Source of the DNA: JBKEAJ01 sp047972135
GTDB taxonomy: Bacteria > Bacteroidota > Bacteroidia > Bacteroidales > Prolixibacteraceae
Direction: 5' to 3'
NCBI GenBank assembly: GCA_047972135.1
Contig: JBKEAJ010000129.1
Location: 1 to 44,297, forward strand
DNA: 44,297 nt
Position numbers and translations under genes: made by a program. Below the pieces are notes generated by a model, which saw only the letters and a program-made list of their open reading frames with translations, was not told the DNA's origin and did not search any database. Positions 16,804 to 25,655 of the stretch are shown here, in pieces; position 1 is the stretch's first letter; each line of letters opens with the position of its first letter.

Positions 16804-19800
16804 TTAAAATGAAACATTTATCCCAAAAGCATACTGTCTCAGAAAGGGGTATGTGCCACCTTGTCCTAGATTATCAAGCTCTGCATTCAGACCATCAGGC
16901 AGATGATCAAAATTCAGCAGATTTTCACCCGACACGTACACACGCACGCTACTCAGGAAAGTCCTGTCCAACAGGCTCTTTGGCAATGAATATCCCAGTG
17001 TTACATTTTTCAGTCTCACGTATGCCCCATTTGCAAGGTATTTAGTTTGTTGCCTTTGGCTATAGCCATAGTTTCCACCTCCCAGAGGATAGTTTCTAGG
17101 ATAGTATGCATTCGTATTTTCGGGAGTCCAGTAGTCCAGTTGATGGTCGTAGACAATAGAAAACTCTCCATTGTAAGGCCAAAACACGTCGTTACTAATC
17201 CACCTGTCGCGTTTTCCCACACCCTGAATAAAGAAAGAAAAATCAAAATTTTTATAAGACGCTCCTGCTCTTATGCCATATTGGAATCGTCTTGTATCAT
17301 TCCCTATCACCTGACGGTCGCCAGAGCCTGTTTGTATGTATCCGTCGCCATCTAAAATTGGATTACCGTTTGCATCCAACTTTGTGTATAGGGTATTATT
17401 CCCATCGTTGATAATACCATCTCCATTCAGGTCTTTATACTTTATGTCTCCGGGATTTGGATTAATCCCTTCGACCTTGACAACACCATCTTTCAGCGTT
17501 CCATTTTGAAGGTCTGCATCGAGAGTTCCAGTCACAAAATCATCGACAGTATAATAACCGTCAGTAACGTATCCCCATATTTCGCCAATCTCCCGACCGA
17601 CATAATACTGGCTAATAAGTCCTTCCTCATTATCATACTTGGTTATTTTACTTTTGTTGTCCGACAAGTTGAACCCTAGGAAATAGCGGAAGTTCTCACC
17701 TATTTTATCTTTCCATTGCACTTCAAATCCCCACCCAGAGGTTTTCAAATCAGCAACATTTGCCAGTGGGGCATCTGCACCCAAGTGCGAAGGTAGTTCT
17801 GCACCTTCGGCAAGCATGTCTAAGGTTTCTCTCGAATATATATCAAAAGAACCGTTTAAGCGATTGTTCAGCAACGCAAAATCAAGTCCAAAGTTGAGCG
17901 TACGAACCGTTTCCCAAGTAAATGAAGAACTCACCAAATCGGGAGGTGCCAGTGTAACATATCTTATACCTGTTTCCGGATCTATCCAGCCAGAGTTTGA
18001 CGCAGCCATGCCCGGCACTGCAGGATATAAATTGAGTGTACCGTCGGGAAATTTAATATCCTGATTACCAACTTCTCCATAAGAAGCTCTTACTTTCAGC
18101 AGAGATATTGTTTTTGATAATGACTCCCAAAAATTCTCTTTTGCTATATTCCAACCAACAGACACAGATGGAAAGAATCCCCATCTACTATTCTCAGGGA
18201 ATCGGGAAGATCCATCATTACGTCCGTTAAGTTCAAGAAAATATTTATCCATATAGTTATAACTAAAGCGACCAAAGACCCCCATTACAGCCCACTCTGC
18301 AAACGAGTCGTCTGCAGTGAGCGTTCCTGTTGCCAGCGACAAAGACGGCATGCTCGGGTCTATCAGATTAGTTTTACGAGTCCACACTGTTCTAGTTTTA
18401 CTATTTTCATAATTATAACCTGCCAAGATGGACATATTATGCTCTCCCAACGACTTACTGTAAGTAGTATACATATTAACAGCATTATAACGGGTGTTGC
18501 TATTGTCAACCCGATAGTATGTATTGTCAGCACTTACACTATTCAAGATATACTGTTCGGCATTCATTGTCAGAGGTTGCACGTCTGCAGCTGTTTTTTC
18601 GTAAGTTGAATATCCGTATGTATACTCTCCTATGATACTCCAATCCTCTATCGGTCTAAACTCCAACTTATTAAAGAATCTCATATTATCTCGTATTGTT
18701 TCGGGGGCAGTATTTAAACGCTCCAGATTTCCGGGAGTATCATAGGGTATCAGAGTTCCGTCATCCATCTCATAACTTCCTATTGGTGCGTAAGTTGGAA
18801 AAGTAATAGCGTTATAATAATTTCCAACAGGCTCCTTGGTTGCAGAATTCAAATAGTTTAAATTTGACTGAAACGAAAGTTTCTCACTTATGTCCAAGCC
18901 ATAGTTAGAATTAAATGTATACCTTCTAAAGCTGTCATTATCCGTTACGATTATCCCATCTTGGTCAGTATATCCTAGTGCAAAACGATAAGTAGATTTG
19001 CTAGTACCTCCCGATACGCTCAGGTTTTGAATCTGAGTTATTCCTTGGTCTCCATAGAAATCATCTAGCACACCGGTTTCTCTGAGAGGATATTTCACTC
19101 CGTTAACTTCCGCAATGCCGTCAGGATAGGCTGATGGGTTATTTTTATACTCATCCAACACTCCAACCCAAGTAGGTATGTCCTGTCCTGTCCAATATCC
19201 CACAACACCCCAATCATTCAAGGCATTAACAAAATTGTAGACAGAAGCCTTTTTTGGCAACTCCGTAGGAGAATCAAAACTGAAAGTAGCTGAATAATCG
19301 ACTTTGGGAGCTTGCTCCTTGGCACCAGTTTTGGTTGTTATCAAAATAACTCCAAAGGCAGCACGAGCACCATAGATAGAAGATGCCGCAGCATCTTTCA
19401 ACACGGTAATACTCTCAATATCCTTTGGGTTAACATTATTCATATCCATAGGGACATTATTAACCAACACCAAAGGACTTCCTCCGTTAATAGACTCAAA
19501 TCCACGTATTTGAATTTCTTCCGTTGTTCCTGGACGACCAGAGCCATTTTGCACCTGCAAGCCCGGTATAGTCCCTTGTATAGCTCCTGCTCCACTTGTC
19601 ACAGGGCGGTCAGAAAGCACCTCATCCATTTTTACCGAAGACACCGCACCTGTGATATTTTCCCGTTTTTGTCTGGCAAAACCAACCACCACCACTTCGT
19701 CCATACCAATAGCATCCTCAGCCATAGTTATATTTATAGAAGTTTTACCTTCGACTGAGGTTTCTTGGGCTTTCATTCCCATAAACGAGAACTGTAAAAT

Positions 19801-20001
19801 CGCATTCTCTGGAACACTCAGAGAAAAAGCACCATCCATGTCTGTAATAGTACCATTACTAGTCCCTTTCTGCATGACAGTTACACCTGCCATCCCAAGT
19901 CCCGATTCATCAACAACCGTCCCGGTTATCGTTTTTTGTGCATATACACTACTCAACAGTAGTACAAAACACAGACTTAACAACAAAGTAAATTTTCGCA
20001 T
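16804..20001 (-). CDS. susC: SusC/RagA-family TonB-linked outer membrane transporter
   Basis: A 1065-residue protein. A signal peptide (MRKFTLLLSLCFVLLLSSVYAQ) is followed by a carboxypeptidase-regulatory-like domain (about 23-105; TGTVVDESGLGMAGVTV), the DEVVVVGF TonB-box region, a plug domain (ITGAVSSVKMDEVL ... GARAAFGVILITTKTG) and the 22-stranded barrel ending in F. It imports the glycan delivered by SusD using the TonB system. No anti-sigma-binding STN domain is seen, and no sigma/anti-sigma pair or hybrid two-component regulator is in the window, so its control is unknown. It is the first gene of the minus-strand part of the PUL. Confidence 0.96.
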   Translation of the reverse strand: MRKFTLLLSLCFVLLLSSVYAQKTITGTVVDESGLGMAGVTVMQKGTSNGTITDMDGAFSLSVPENAILQFSFMGMKAQETSVEGKTSINITMAEDAIGMDEVVVVGFARQKRENITGAVSSVKMDEVLSDRPVTSGAGAIQGTIPGLQVQNGSGRPGTTEEIQIRGFESINGGSPLVLVNNVPMDMNNVNPKDIESITVLKDAAASSIYGARAAFGVILITTKTGAKEQAPKVDYSATFSFDSPTELPKKASVYNFVNALNDWGVVGYWTGQDIPTWVGVLDEYKNNPSAYPDGIAEVNGVKYPLRETGVLDDFYGDQGITQIQNLSVSGGTSKSTYRFALGYTDQDGIIVTDNDSFRRYTFNSNYGLDISEKLSFQSNLNYLNSATKEPVGNYYNAITFPTYAPIGSYEMDDGTLIPYDTPGNLERLNTAPETIRDNMRFFNKLEFRPIEDWSIIGEYTYGYSTYEKTAADVQPLTMNAEQYILNSVSADNTYYRVDNSNTRYNAVNMYTTYSKSLGEHNMSILAGYNYENSKTRTVWTRKTNLIDPSMPSLSLATGTLTADDSFAEWAVMGVFGRFSYNYMDKYFLELNGRNDGSSRFPENSRWGFFPSVSVGWNIAKENFWESLSKTISLLKVRASYGEVGNQDIKFPDGTLNLYPAVPGMAASNSGWIDPETGIRYVTLAPPDLVSSSFTWETVRTLNFGLDFALLNNRLNGSFDIYSRETLDMLAEGAELPSHLGADAPLANVADLKTSGWGFEVQWKDKIGENFRYFLGFNLSDNKSKITKYDNEEGLISQYYVGREIGEIWGYVTDGYYTVDDFVTGTLDADLQNGTLKDGVVKVEGINPNPGDIKYKDLNGDGIINDGNNTLYTKLDANGNPILDGDGYIQTGSGDRQVIGNDTRRFQYGIRAGASYKNFDFSFFIQGVGKRDRWISNDVFWPYNGEFSIVYDHQLDYWTPENTNAYYPRNYPLGGGNYGYSQRQQTKYLANGAYVRLKNVTLGYSLPKSLLDRTFLSSVRVYVSGENLLNFDHLPDGLNAELDNLGQGGTYPFLRQYAFGINVSF

Positions 20002-20485
20002 AAGCTTTTGTTTAAAATTTTGATTATTAATTTAATTGAGAATATTTTTGACTCTTACCTGATTAGAAATTCCCGAAACACCGAGACATAGCAAAGCGAA
20101 CCAAACCCCACGAAGCTGTAAGTCTGCCAAAGCAGTATAAACATCAACACTACCAAAAGAAGTACTATATCTTCTAAATAAAAATTGAAAACAGAATAGC
20201 CCAAGAGGCACATCATCTCGAAGGGGGAGGGTAATCGCCTGAATACGAGATAATTGCACAGATAGACTCAAACAATCAGTCACTTCAAATACCATTGTGC
20301 ATATATTATCTAGAAGTCTCATTCGTGTAAATATTTACTTAAATACCGAGCGCAATATATTACTTTTTTCTTGTTCTTTTTTGCAACAATCATTTATTTT
20401 TTCTTTATAACGCATAACGTGGGTAATGATACAAGCTATATGCCGTACGCTATAGGCTATAAGCGAACAGCCAATAAACGAACAT
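20002..20485. other. susC upstream region without a recognised gene
   Basis: About 480 bases. A 96-codon minus-strand reading frame at 20032-20322 shows no family resemblance and no typical N-terminus, so it is not accepted as a gene. No TAnnTTTG element was found in the right orientation for susC, which may mean an unusual promoter or a long leader. The right part carries AGCTATA-like words (20435-20460) related to the start-proximal repeats. Confidence 0.4.
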
Positions 20486-20655
20486 CATTGCGAGGAGTCG
20501 GCGACGAAGCAATCTCCTACAACAAAGAACAGATTGCCACGCTAACGCTCGCAATGACGATAGATGATGGACATAATGTAAGGGCAGAACATTTTCTGCC
20601 CGGCTGTCAGTCCGAAGATCCGAAAACCCAAACATCTAACATTCGAGCATCCGAG
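20486..20655 (-). repeat. Composite repeat, copy A (71-bp element, hairpin and tail)
   Basis: The 71-bp element runs 20486-20556 from CATTGCGAG to CTCGCAATG. The hairpin GGGCAGAA-CATT-TTCTGCCC follows at 20582-20601, then a tail beginning GTCAGTCCGAAGATC that contains AT-rich words. The whole unit recurs in the same orientation at 22531-22681, on the other side of the sulfatase, and inverted at 38816-39002. Confidence 0.85.
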
Positions 20656-20992
20656 TAATAGCTATCGCACTTTCAGTGCTTGATATACAAGGAATTATCT
20701 TTTCATAGGACTTATAGCTTAATAGAAAAGATGTAGGCGCGAAAAATATAAACATTCCCCGTAGGGGGTAGATAGAATTGTCGTACGTCTTTGAAGGTGT
20801 GTCAATAAAAATCAAGACAGCTTTGGTATTCCAATGTCCCTGCTTCCTACTAATATCTATTGTCTCAGAATCATCATTCTGCACTTTGCTCCAAATTTAC
20901 TACCTTTGTGAAAAATGAGATAGATAAACAGATGAAACTTTCATGCAGTAGACTTTAAGCTATATGCAATAAGGCTATCTACACACAGAAAG
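20656..20992. other. Unassigned intergenic stretch before the sulfatase
   Basis: No convincing gene. An 82-codon minus-strand frame at 20636-20884 runs into the repeat and has no recognisable family. A TACCTTTG at 20901-20908 fits the -7 consensus for plus-strand transcription toward the sulfatase, though no well-spaced -33 box is seen. At 20930-20956 a short frame (ATGAAACTTTCATGCAG and a stop) has the same start context as the gene at 22695 and may be a leftover. Confidence 0.4.
20901..20908 (+). promoter_or_regulatory. Candidate -7 element upstream of the sulfatase
   Basis: TACCTTTG matches TAnnTTTG. It is 147 bases before the sulfatase ATG, which leaves a leader that includes the start-proximal repeat. 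The nearest TTTG (20885) is too close to be a normal -33 box, so support is moderate. Confidence 0.35.
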
Positions 20993-20994
20993 AT

Positions 20995-21045
20995 GATTAA
21001 AAACAGCAAAAGCATAAAGCCTATAGCTTACAGCTTATTGCAAAA
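20995..21045 (+). repeat. Start-codon-proximal repeat, copy 2
   Basis: It reads GATTAAAAACAGCA, AAAGCATAAAGCCTAT, AGCTTACAGCTTATTGC, then an A-rich run and ATAAACACATGAA at the sulfatase start. Copies lie in the same relation to the genes at 2120 and 25646. The element happens to be open in frame with the sulfatase, which creates a false 21-codon extension. Confidence 0.75.
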
Positions 21046-21055
21046 ATATAAACAC

Positions 21056-22486
21056 ATGAAATCGATAAGATATTCAGCACTTGCAAGTCTATTAGCAGTG
21101 CTACTAATAAGTTGCGGCTCTAAACCAAAACAAGAACAAGCAAATAGCGAAGATGCAAAGAAGCCCAATGTAGTCATCATCTTTTTGGACGATTCGGGTT
21201 ATTCGGATTTTGCACCCTTTGGAGCAGAGGAGCTTAAAACCCCAAATGTTACAGCATTAGCCAAAGATGGTGTTATGTTCAGAAATTTCTATGTTCCTCA
21301 GGCGGTATGTTCGTCGTCGCGTTCTGCGCTTATGTCGGGCTGCTATCCCGGGCGCACAAAGGTGTTTGGAGCGCACGGACCGAAGGAGCGAGGTCTCGAC
21401 CCAAAATTTCCGACTATGGGCGAAGTGTTTCAGGCGGCAGGATATAAAACTGCAATCTTTGGGAAGTGGCATTGTGGCGATCAGGAAGACACACGTCCTC
21501 CAAAACGAGGTTTTAGCGAGAGTTGCGGACTTATGTACTCCAATGATATGTGGAAGCACCACCCCGAAGCACCGGAGTATTGGGGAAAATATCCTTTACA
21601 ATTTTGGGAAAACGGCAAAGTTACGATTGAGGATGTTGACTACGACGATCAAAAAATGTTGACTAAATGGTACACCGAACATGCTGTGGACTTTATTAAA
21701 AGACATAAGGACGAGCCATTCTTTTTATATGTCCCCCACTCCATGCCCCATGTTCCTATTTTTTGCAGTCCGGAGTTTGAGGGCAAATCAGGTTTGGGCT
21801 TATACGGCGACGTATTGCTAGAGCTTGACTGGTCGGTTGGTGAAATAGAGAAAGCTCTGAAAGCCAATGGTCTTGATAAAAACACCATTGTTATTTTCTC
21901 TTCCGACAACGGTCCGTGGACGGCCTACGGCAATCATGCTGGCACAACACCATTTAGGGAAGCCAAAGGAACAACTTTCGACGGAGGAACTCGTTCTGCC
22001 ACTATCATTAAGTATCCTGCAAAGCTAAAGGGAGGCATTGAATCATCAAGCTCGCTTATGACAATTGACTTATTACCAACGCTTTGCAATATTGCAAATA
22101 TCCCTCTACCCAAGACAGAGATTGACGGCAAGAATGTTTGGTCTCTCATAGCAGGCGATGCAGGAGCAAAGAATCCACACGAATATTACGCTTTCACCAA
22201 CAATCAATATTTTGAAGCTGTATTGAGTGGCGATGGCAAATGGAAGCTGCATCTACCCCATGACTACCGCACCATGACCGATATTAAAGGTAAAGACGGG
22301 ATGCCCGGAAAATATAAGCAGGCACATATAGACCTATCTTTATTTGACATGGAGAACGACCCTTATGAGACTACTAATGTTGCAGAGCAGCATCCCGATG
22401 TTGTCAAGACAATGATGGGCTATGTTGAGCAACACCGTGCTAAGTTCTTTGCAGATACAGAGAACGACTCTCATACGGGGGGATGA
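21056..22486 (+). CDS. Lipoprotein arylsulfatase-type sulfatase
   Basis: A 476-residue type I sulfatase. The start at 21056 gives a lipoprotein signal (LLAVLLISC, C20); the in-frame ATG at 20993 translates repeat sequence and is rejected. Seen are the metal-binding FLDDSG, the formylglycine site CSSSR (C85), GKWH, PHSMPHVP and SSDNGPW. The third place of the site is S instead of the usual P or A, so maturation needs the anaerobic or aerobic maturase supplied elsewhere. It faces away from susC but belongs to the same locus by context; it would remove sulfate esters from the glycan at the cell surface or in the periplasm. The exact linkage is unknown. Confidence 0.92.
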   Translation: MKSIRYSALASLLAVLLISCGSKPKQEQANSEDAKKPNVVIIFLDDSGYSDFAPFGAEELKTPNVTALAKDGVMFRNFYVPQAVCSSSRSALMSGCYPGRTKVFGAHGPKERGLDPKFPTMGEVFQAAGYKTAIFGKWHCGDQEDTRPPKRGFSESCGLMYSNDMWKHHPEAPEYWGKYPLQFWENGKVTIEDVDYDDQKMLTKWYTEHAVDFIKRHKDEPFFLYVPHSMPHVPIFCSPEFEGKSGLGLYGDVLLELDWSVGEIEKALKANGLDKNTIVIFSSDNGPWTAYGNHAGTTPFREAKGTTFDGGTRSATIIKYPAKLKGGIESSSSLMTIDLLPTLCNIANIPLPKTEIDGKNVWSLIAGDAGAKNPHEYYAFTNNQYFEAVLSGDGKWKLHLPHDYRTMTDIKGKDGMPGKYKQAHIDLSLFDMENDPYETTNVAEQHPDVVKTMMGYVEQHRAKFFADTENDSHTGG

Positions 22487-22530
22487 TTATAGTTGTTAGT
22501 TGTTAGACAAGCAGTCAAATAAACAAACGT

Positions 22531-22681
22531 CATTGCGAGGAGCTGGCGACGAAGCAATCTCCTACAACCAAGAACGGATTGCCACGCTACCGCTCGCAAT
22601 GACGACATAATGTAAGGGCAGAACATTTTCTGCCCGGCTGTCAGTCCGAAGATCTGAGAATCCAAAAATCTGAGTATCTAT
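22531..22681 (-). repeat. Composite repeat, copy B (71-bp element, hairpin and tail)
   Basis: The 71-bp element is at 22531-22601, the GGGCAGAA/TTCTGCCC hairpin at 22616-22635 and the tail from GTCAGTCCGAAGATC to about 22681. It has the same orientation as copy A at 20486, so the sulfatase lies between direct repeats. Its tail ends 14 bases before the next gene. Confidence 0.85.
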
Positions 22682-22694
22682 AAAAAATAAACAG

Positions 22695-23909
22695 ATGAAA
22701 CTCCAACATCCTGCATTTACATATATAATAGTAATAATAAGCTCATTAACAGTTTGCCCATTTCCTTCATTTGCTCAAGAAAAATCAGACAAAGAATTAT
22801 CAAAAGAAGACAAGAAAGAGCAACGAGCGGCAAAGAAACAGAAAAAGCTAGACAGCGGAAAAATAATGATAAGCCCTGTTGCAGGACCGGGCTATACTCC
22901 TGAAATGGGATTACTCATTGGTGGTGGAGCATTGGTAAGTTGGCGTACGGACAAATCTGATTTAGAGCTTCAACGTTCAAATATGCCGGTCATGCTGTCC
23001 TACTCCACCAAGGGTGCATTATCTTTAAATTTGCGACCATCTACTTTCTGGATGGGCGACAAACTACGAATAAACGGAAATTTCTGGTTTAAGGACATGA
23101 GCGACAATTACTGGGGAGTGGGCTACGAGACCAATAACGAAACCGAGCAATCTAAAGACATCACAGAGTTCAACAGGAAGTGGGTACAATTTAAGATTGA
23201 AGGCTTACGCAGAGTAGCTGCCAAGTTGTATGCAGGTTTGAATTTTGATCTCAACTACACCAAAGGTTCAGAGGAAACATCATGGATTTTAAGCTCACCT
23301 TACTATACATTTTACAATGAACGTCCGTTTAATATGGGTCTTGGAGCCATATTCAGATACGACAGCAGAGATTTGGCAGCCAATGCATGGAGCGGAATGT
23401 ACATCAACGGAGAAATGACACAATATGGCAAATATTTTGGAGGCGACAACACCTACACTCTACTCTTGTTAGACTATCGTCAATACACACGTATAAACAA
23501 CAAAGACGGGAGAATACTGGCGTGGCAGGTAAGCACAAGGAATACTTTCGGAGATGTTCCTTATGCAGAGCTATCGCAGCTAGGCAATCCTTTTGATTTG
23601 CGCGGCTATCCATGGGGTAAATATCGCAACAAGGGCATGGCATACGCTGTGCTTGAATACCGCCACGACTTCAAGAAAAAGACAGGCGGTTTTAGCCGTC
23701 ATGGAGCAGTTTTATGGCTTGGAAGCGGCATGATTTACGACACCGACAACGACCCTTTAATAGACCACTCAGGAAAAAACAAGGTACTTCCCAATGCGGG
23801 CATCGGCTACCGTTTTGAGCTGCAGCCTCGCATGAACCTACGATTAGACTTTGGAGTAGGCAGGAACGGTGTAAACGGCTTTTATTTCAACATCAACGAA
23901 GCCTTTTAG
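22695..23909 (+). CDS. Omp85/BamA-type outer membrane barrel protein, second paralogue
   Basis: A 404-residue protein with a signal peptide (cleavage after PFPSFA), a lysine-rich linker (DKELSKEDKKEQRAAKKQKK), and a barrel of the surface antigen (D15) family: PVAGPGYTPEMGLLIGGGALVSW, YDSRDLAANAWSGMY, LSQLGNPFDLRGYPWGKYRNKGMAYAVLEYRHD, ending NINEAF. No POTRA domains are present. It is similar in plan and C-terminus to the protein at 10313. It starts 14 bases behind a composite repeat, so promoter sequence must lie in the repeat or further upstream. Cargo and role are unknown. Confidence 0.8.
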   Translation: MKLQHPAFTYIIVIISSLTVCPFPSFAQEKSDKELSKEDKKEQRAAKKQKKLDSGKIMISPVAGPGYTPEMGLLIGGGALVSWRTDKSDLELQRSNMPVMLSYSTKGALSLNLRPSTFWMGDKLRINGNFWFKDMSDNYWGVGYETNNETEQSKDITEFNRKWVQFKIEGLRRVAAKLYAGLNFDLNYTKGSEETSWILSSPYYTFYNERPFNMGLGAIFRYDSRDLAANAWSGMYINGEMTQYGKYFGGDNTYTLLLLDYRQYTRINNKDGRILAWQVSTRNTFGDVPYAELSQLGNPFDLRGYPWGKYRNKGMAYAVLEYRHDFKKKTGGFSRHGAVLWLGSGMIYDTDNDPLIDHSGKNKVLPNAGIGYRFELQPRMNLRLDFGVGRNGVNGFYFNINEAF

Positions 23910-23917
23910 CAATTAGT

Positions 23918-23949
23918 TTTGCAGGAGTGTTACATTTTTTTTACTTTCG
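23918..23949 (+). promoter_or_regulatory. Candidate promoter of the DUF5063 gene
   Basis: TTTG at 23918-23921 and TACTTTCG at 23942-23949, with a 20-base spacer, closely fit the -33/-7 pattern of Bacteroidota housekeeping promoters (one mismatch in the -7). The start codon follows after 36 bases. Confidence 0.5.
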
Positions 23950-23985
23950 CAGGAAACACAACTCCGACATATAAAAAGTAACAAC

Positions 23986-24591
23986 ATGAGCAGCAGAGAT
24001 ATAGACAGTTTTATATACAGCACGGATGTTCTTGAATTTATCACTATTGCAGCAGAATACTGCAAATGTATAGAAGCGGCAGAAACTGTCAATCAAGAAA
24101 CTTTCGTCAGGCATACCCAACGGCTACTGCCCCTACTGTATATCAAAGGCAGTCTACTGAAACGTAGTGATACAGAAGAAGAGAATATAGCACATTATCT
24201 AACGGAACACGAATATTATGCACTTCAAGCAAGTTTGGAGCGAGTGCTTGGGGAGCATGACCGCTTTACCGACATAAACTCGGAATACCAAGAAGGAGTT
24301 GAGCCATACATAGCAAGTATTTCAGAATATCTGATGGATATTTATCAGGATATGAAGGACTTTGTCCACGAATATAGAGAAGGCAACGACTTGGTAATGG
24401 AGCTATCAATCAACCGTTGTATTGATGCCTTTGAGCACTATTGGGGGAAAAAAACAGTAAGTGTTTTAAGACCCATCCATTCACTATCTTTTCTTGATGC
24501 CACCAATAATAGCTCAATTTTTGATACACTGAATAACACTGCCGAGGAGAATGAAGAATGGGATGATTTTATGCAGCAGTTTAGAAAGTAG
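23986..24591 (+). CDS. DUF5063 family protein
   Basis: A 201-residue, mostly helical acidic cytoplasmic protein without signal peptide. The features FIYSTDVLEFITIAAEYCKCIE near the N-terminus, LLPLLYIKGSLL and the helical pattern through the middle match DUF5063 proteins, which in many Bacteroidota stand just before a 3'-5' exonuclease gene as here (5 bases between the two). The function is unknown. The pairing suggests a shared role with the nuclease, but this is inference. Confidence 0.8.
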   Translation: MSSRDIDSFIYSTDVLEFITIAAEYCKCIEAAETVNQETFVRHTQRLLPLLYIKGSLLKRSDTEEENIAHYLTEHEYYALQASLERVLGEHDRFTDINSEYQEGVEPYIASISEYLMDIYQDMKDFVHEYREGNDLVMELSINRCIDAFEHYWGKKTVSVLRPIHSLSFLDATNNSSIFDTLNNTAEENEEWDDFMQQFRK

Positions 24592-24596
24592 ATTTT

Positions 24597-25169
24597 ATGA
24601 ATGAATTAACAAAAGAAGAAATACTGGGGCTTCCCATAGCTCGTTTTGAGGGAGAGATTTATAACATAGAAGAAAATAACAATCTGTTTCACAACTCGAT
24701 AGAATACCTTAGCACACAAGCAGTCTTAGGCTTCGATACTGAGTCAAAGCCATCGTTTCAGAAAGGTATAAAGAACCAAATGGCACTGTTACAGCTCGGC
24801 ACAAAGGATAGAGTTTTTCTTTTCAAGCTACGAAAATTAGGCTTACCCGACGAGCTGAAATCAATACTTGCAAGTCCCGACATCATCAAGTCGGGTGCAG
24901 CAGTGAGGGACGACATACGAGGGCTGCGCAAGGTCGGCAACTTTGAACCTCAAGGTTTTAGGGACATACAGAACATGGCACAAGAATGTGGATTGGAATA
25001 TCTAAGTCTTCGCAAATTAGCAGCCAATCAATTGGGACTGCGAGTATCCAAATCGCAGCGGCTCACCGACTGGAACAGCAATAACTACACCGATGCACAG
25101 ACCAACTACGCCGCCACCGATGCATGGATATCTCTGCTGTTATATCAGAAATTAAAGTCCCTATTATAG
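24597..25169 (+). CDS. 3'-5' exonuclease of the RNase D / DEDDy type
   Basis: A 190-residue single-domain nuclease. The DEDDy residues are visible: D47 and E49 in GFDTES, an aspartate in VRDDIRGL (105-106), and Y171 with D175 in YAATDAW. It lacks the HRDC domains of full RNase D, so it is the short form common in Bacteroidota. It degrades RNA or DNA from the 3' end in the cytoplasm; the substrate is not known. It is co-transcribed with the DUF5063 gene. Its 3' end overlaps the end of the convergent phosphatase gene by six bases. Confidence 0.88.
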   Translation: MNELTKEEILGLPIARFEGEIYNIEENNNLFHNSIEYLSTQAVLGFDTESKPSFQKGIKNQMALLQLGTKDRVFLFKLRKLGLPDELKSILASPDIIKSGAAVRDDIRGLRKVGNFEPQGFRDIQNMAQECGLEYLSLRKLAANQLGLRVSKSQRLTDWNSNNYTDAQTNYAATDAWISLLLYQKLKSLL

Positions 25170-25646
25170 ATTGTATTTCTCCCGAATGCTATTAAGTAAT
25201 CCTTTGCAGGCATCCTCAAGAATATCAATAACAAACTCAAAACCTTCAGCACCACCATAATATGGATCTGGAACTTTCGTATATTTATCTTCCTCACAAA
25301 AATCCACCATTCGGTGTATTTTTTTCAGGCACTGTGCATCAGGACAAATATTTTCAAGGTCTGAGATATTCTCGTCGTCCATACCTATGATATAGTCAAA
25401 ATTGTAAAAATCATCAGGGCTTTTGACTTTTCGTGATATGCTCGTCAGATTATACCCTCTATTGAAGGCATGTTTGCGCATTCTTGCATCGGCTTTTTCT
25501 CCCACATGATATGCGGCAGTACCTGCCGAATCACAAAATATTGATTTATCCAATCCTGCTTCTTTTACAAAATCTCTCATCACGCCTTCTGCCGAGGGAG
25601 AGCGGCATATATTCCCGAGACAAACGAATAATACTTTTATCTTCAT
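25164..25646 (-). CDS. Low-molecular-weight protein-tyrosine phosphatase
   Basis: A 160-residue enzyme with the complete LMW-PTP signature: CLGNICRS with nucleophile C9 and R15, and the general acid D127 in PDPYYGG. The length is normal. Relatives act on tyrosine kinases of capsule export or on small phosphorylated molecules; nothing nearby points to one target. The ATG at 25646 is directly preceded by the start-proximal repeat and that by a CATTGCGAG element. The stop codons of this gene and the exonuclease lie side by side. Confidence 0.93.
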   Translation of the reverse strand: MKIKVLFVCLGNICRSPSAEGVMRDFVKEAGLDKSIFCDSAGTAAYHVGEKADARMRKHAFNRGYNLTSISRKVKSPDDFYNFDYIIGMDDENISDLENICPDAQCLKKIHRMVDFCEEDKYTKVPDPYYGGAEGFEFVIDILEDACKGLLNSIREKYNL

Positions 25647-25655
25647 GTGTTTATC

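Noticed and set aside
16791..16817. Upstream ATG for susD inside the end of susC
   Set aside because: The ATG at 16790 gives the correct lipoprotein signal peptide and a natural gap to susC.
20032..20322. 96-codon minus-strand frame between susC and the composite repeat
   Set aside because: No signal peptide, no family resemblance and an unusual composition; it probably is spacer, although a remnant cannot be excluded.
20636..20884. 82-codon minus-strand frame
   Set aside because: It runs into the repeat tail, ends there, and shows no recognisable domain.
20993..21055. N-terminal extension of the sulfatase
   Set aside because: These codons are translated repeat sequence shared with non-coding sites at 2132 and 25656; the signal peptide begins at 21056.
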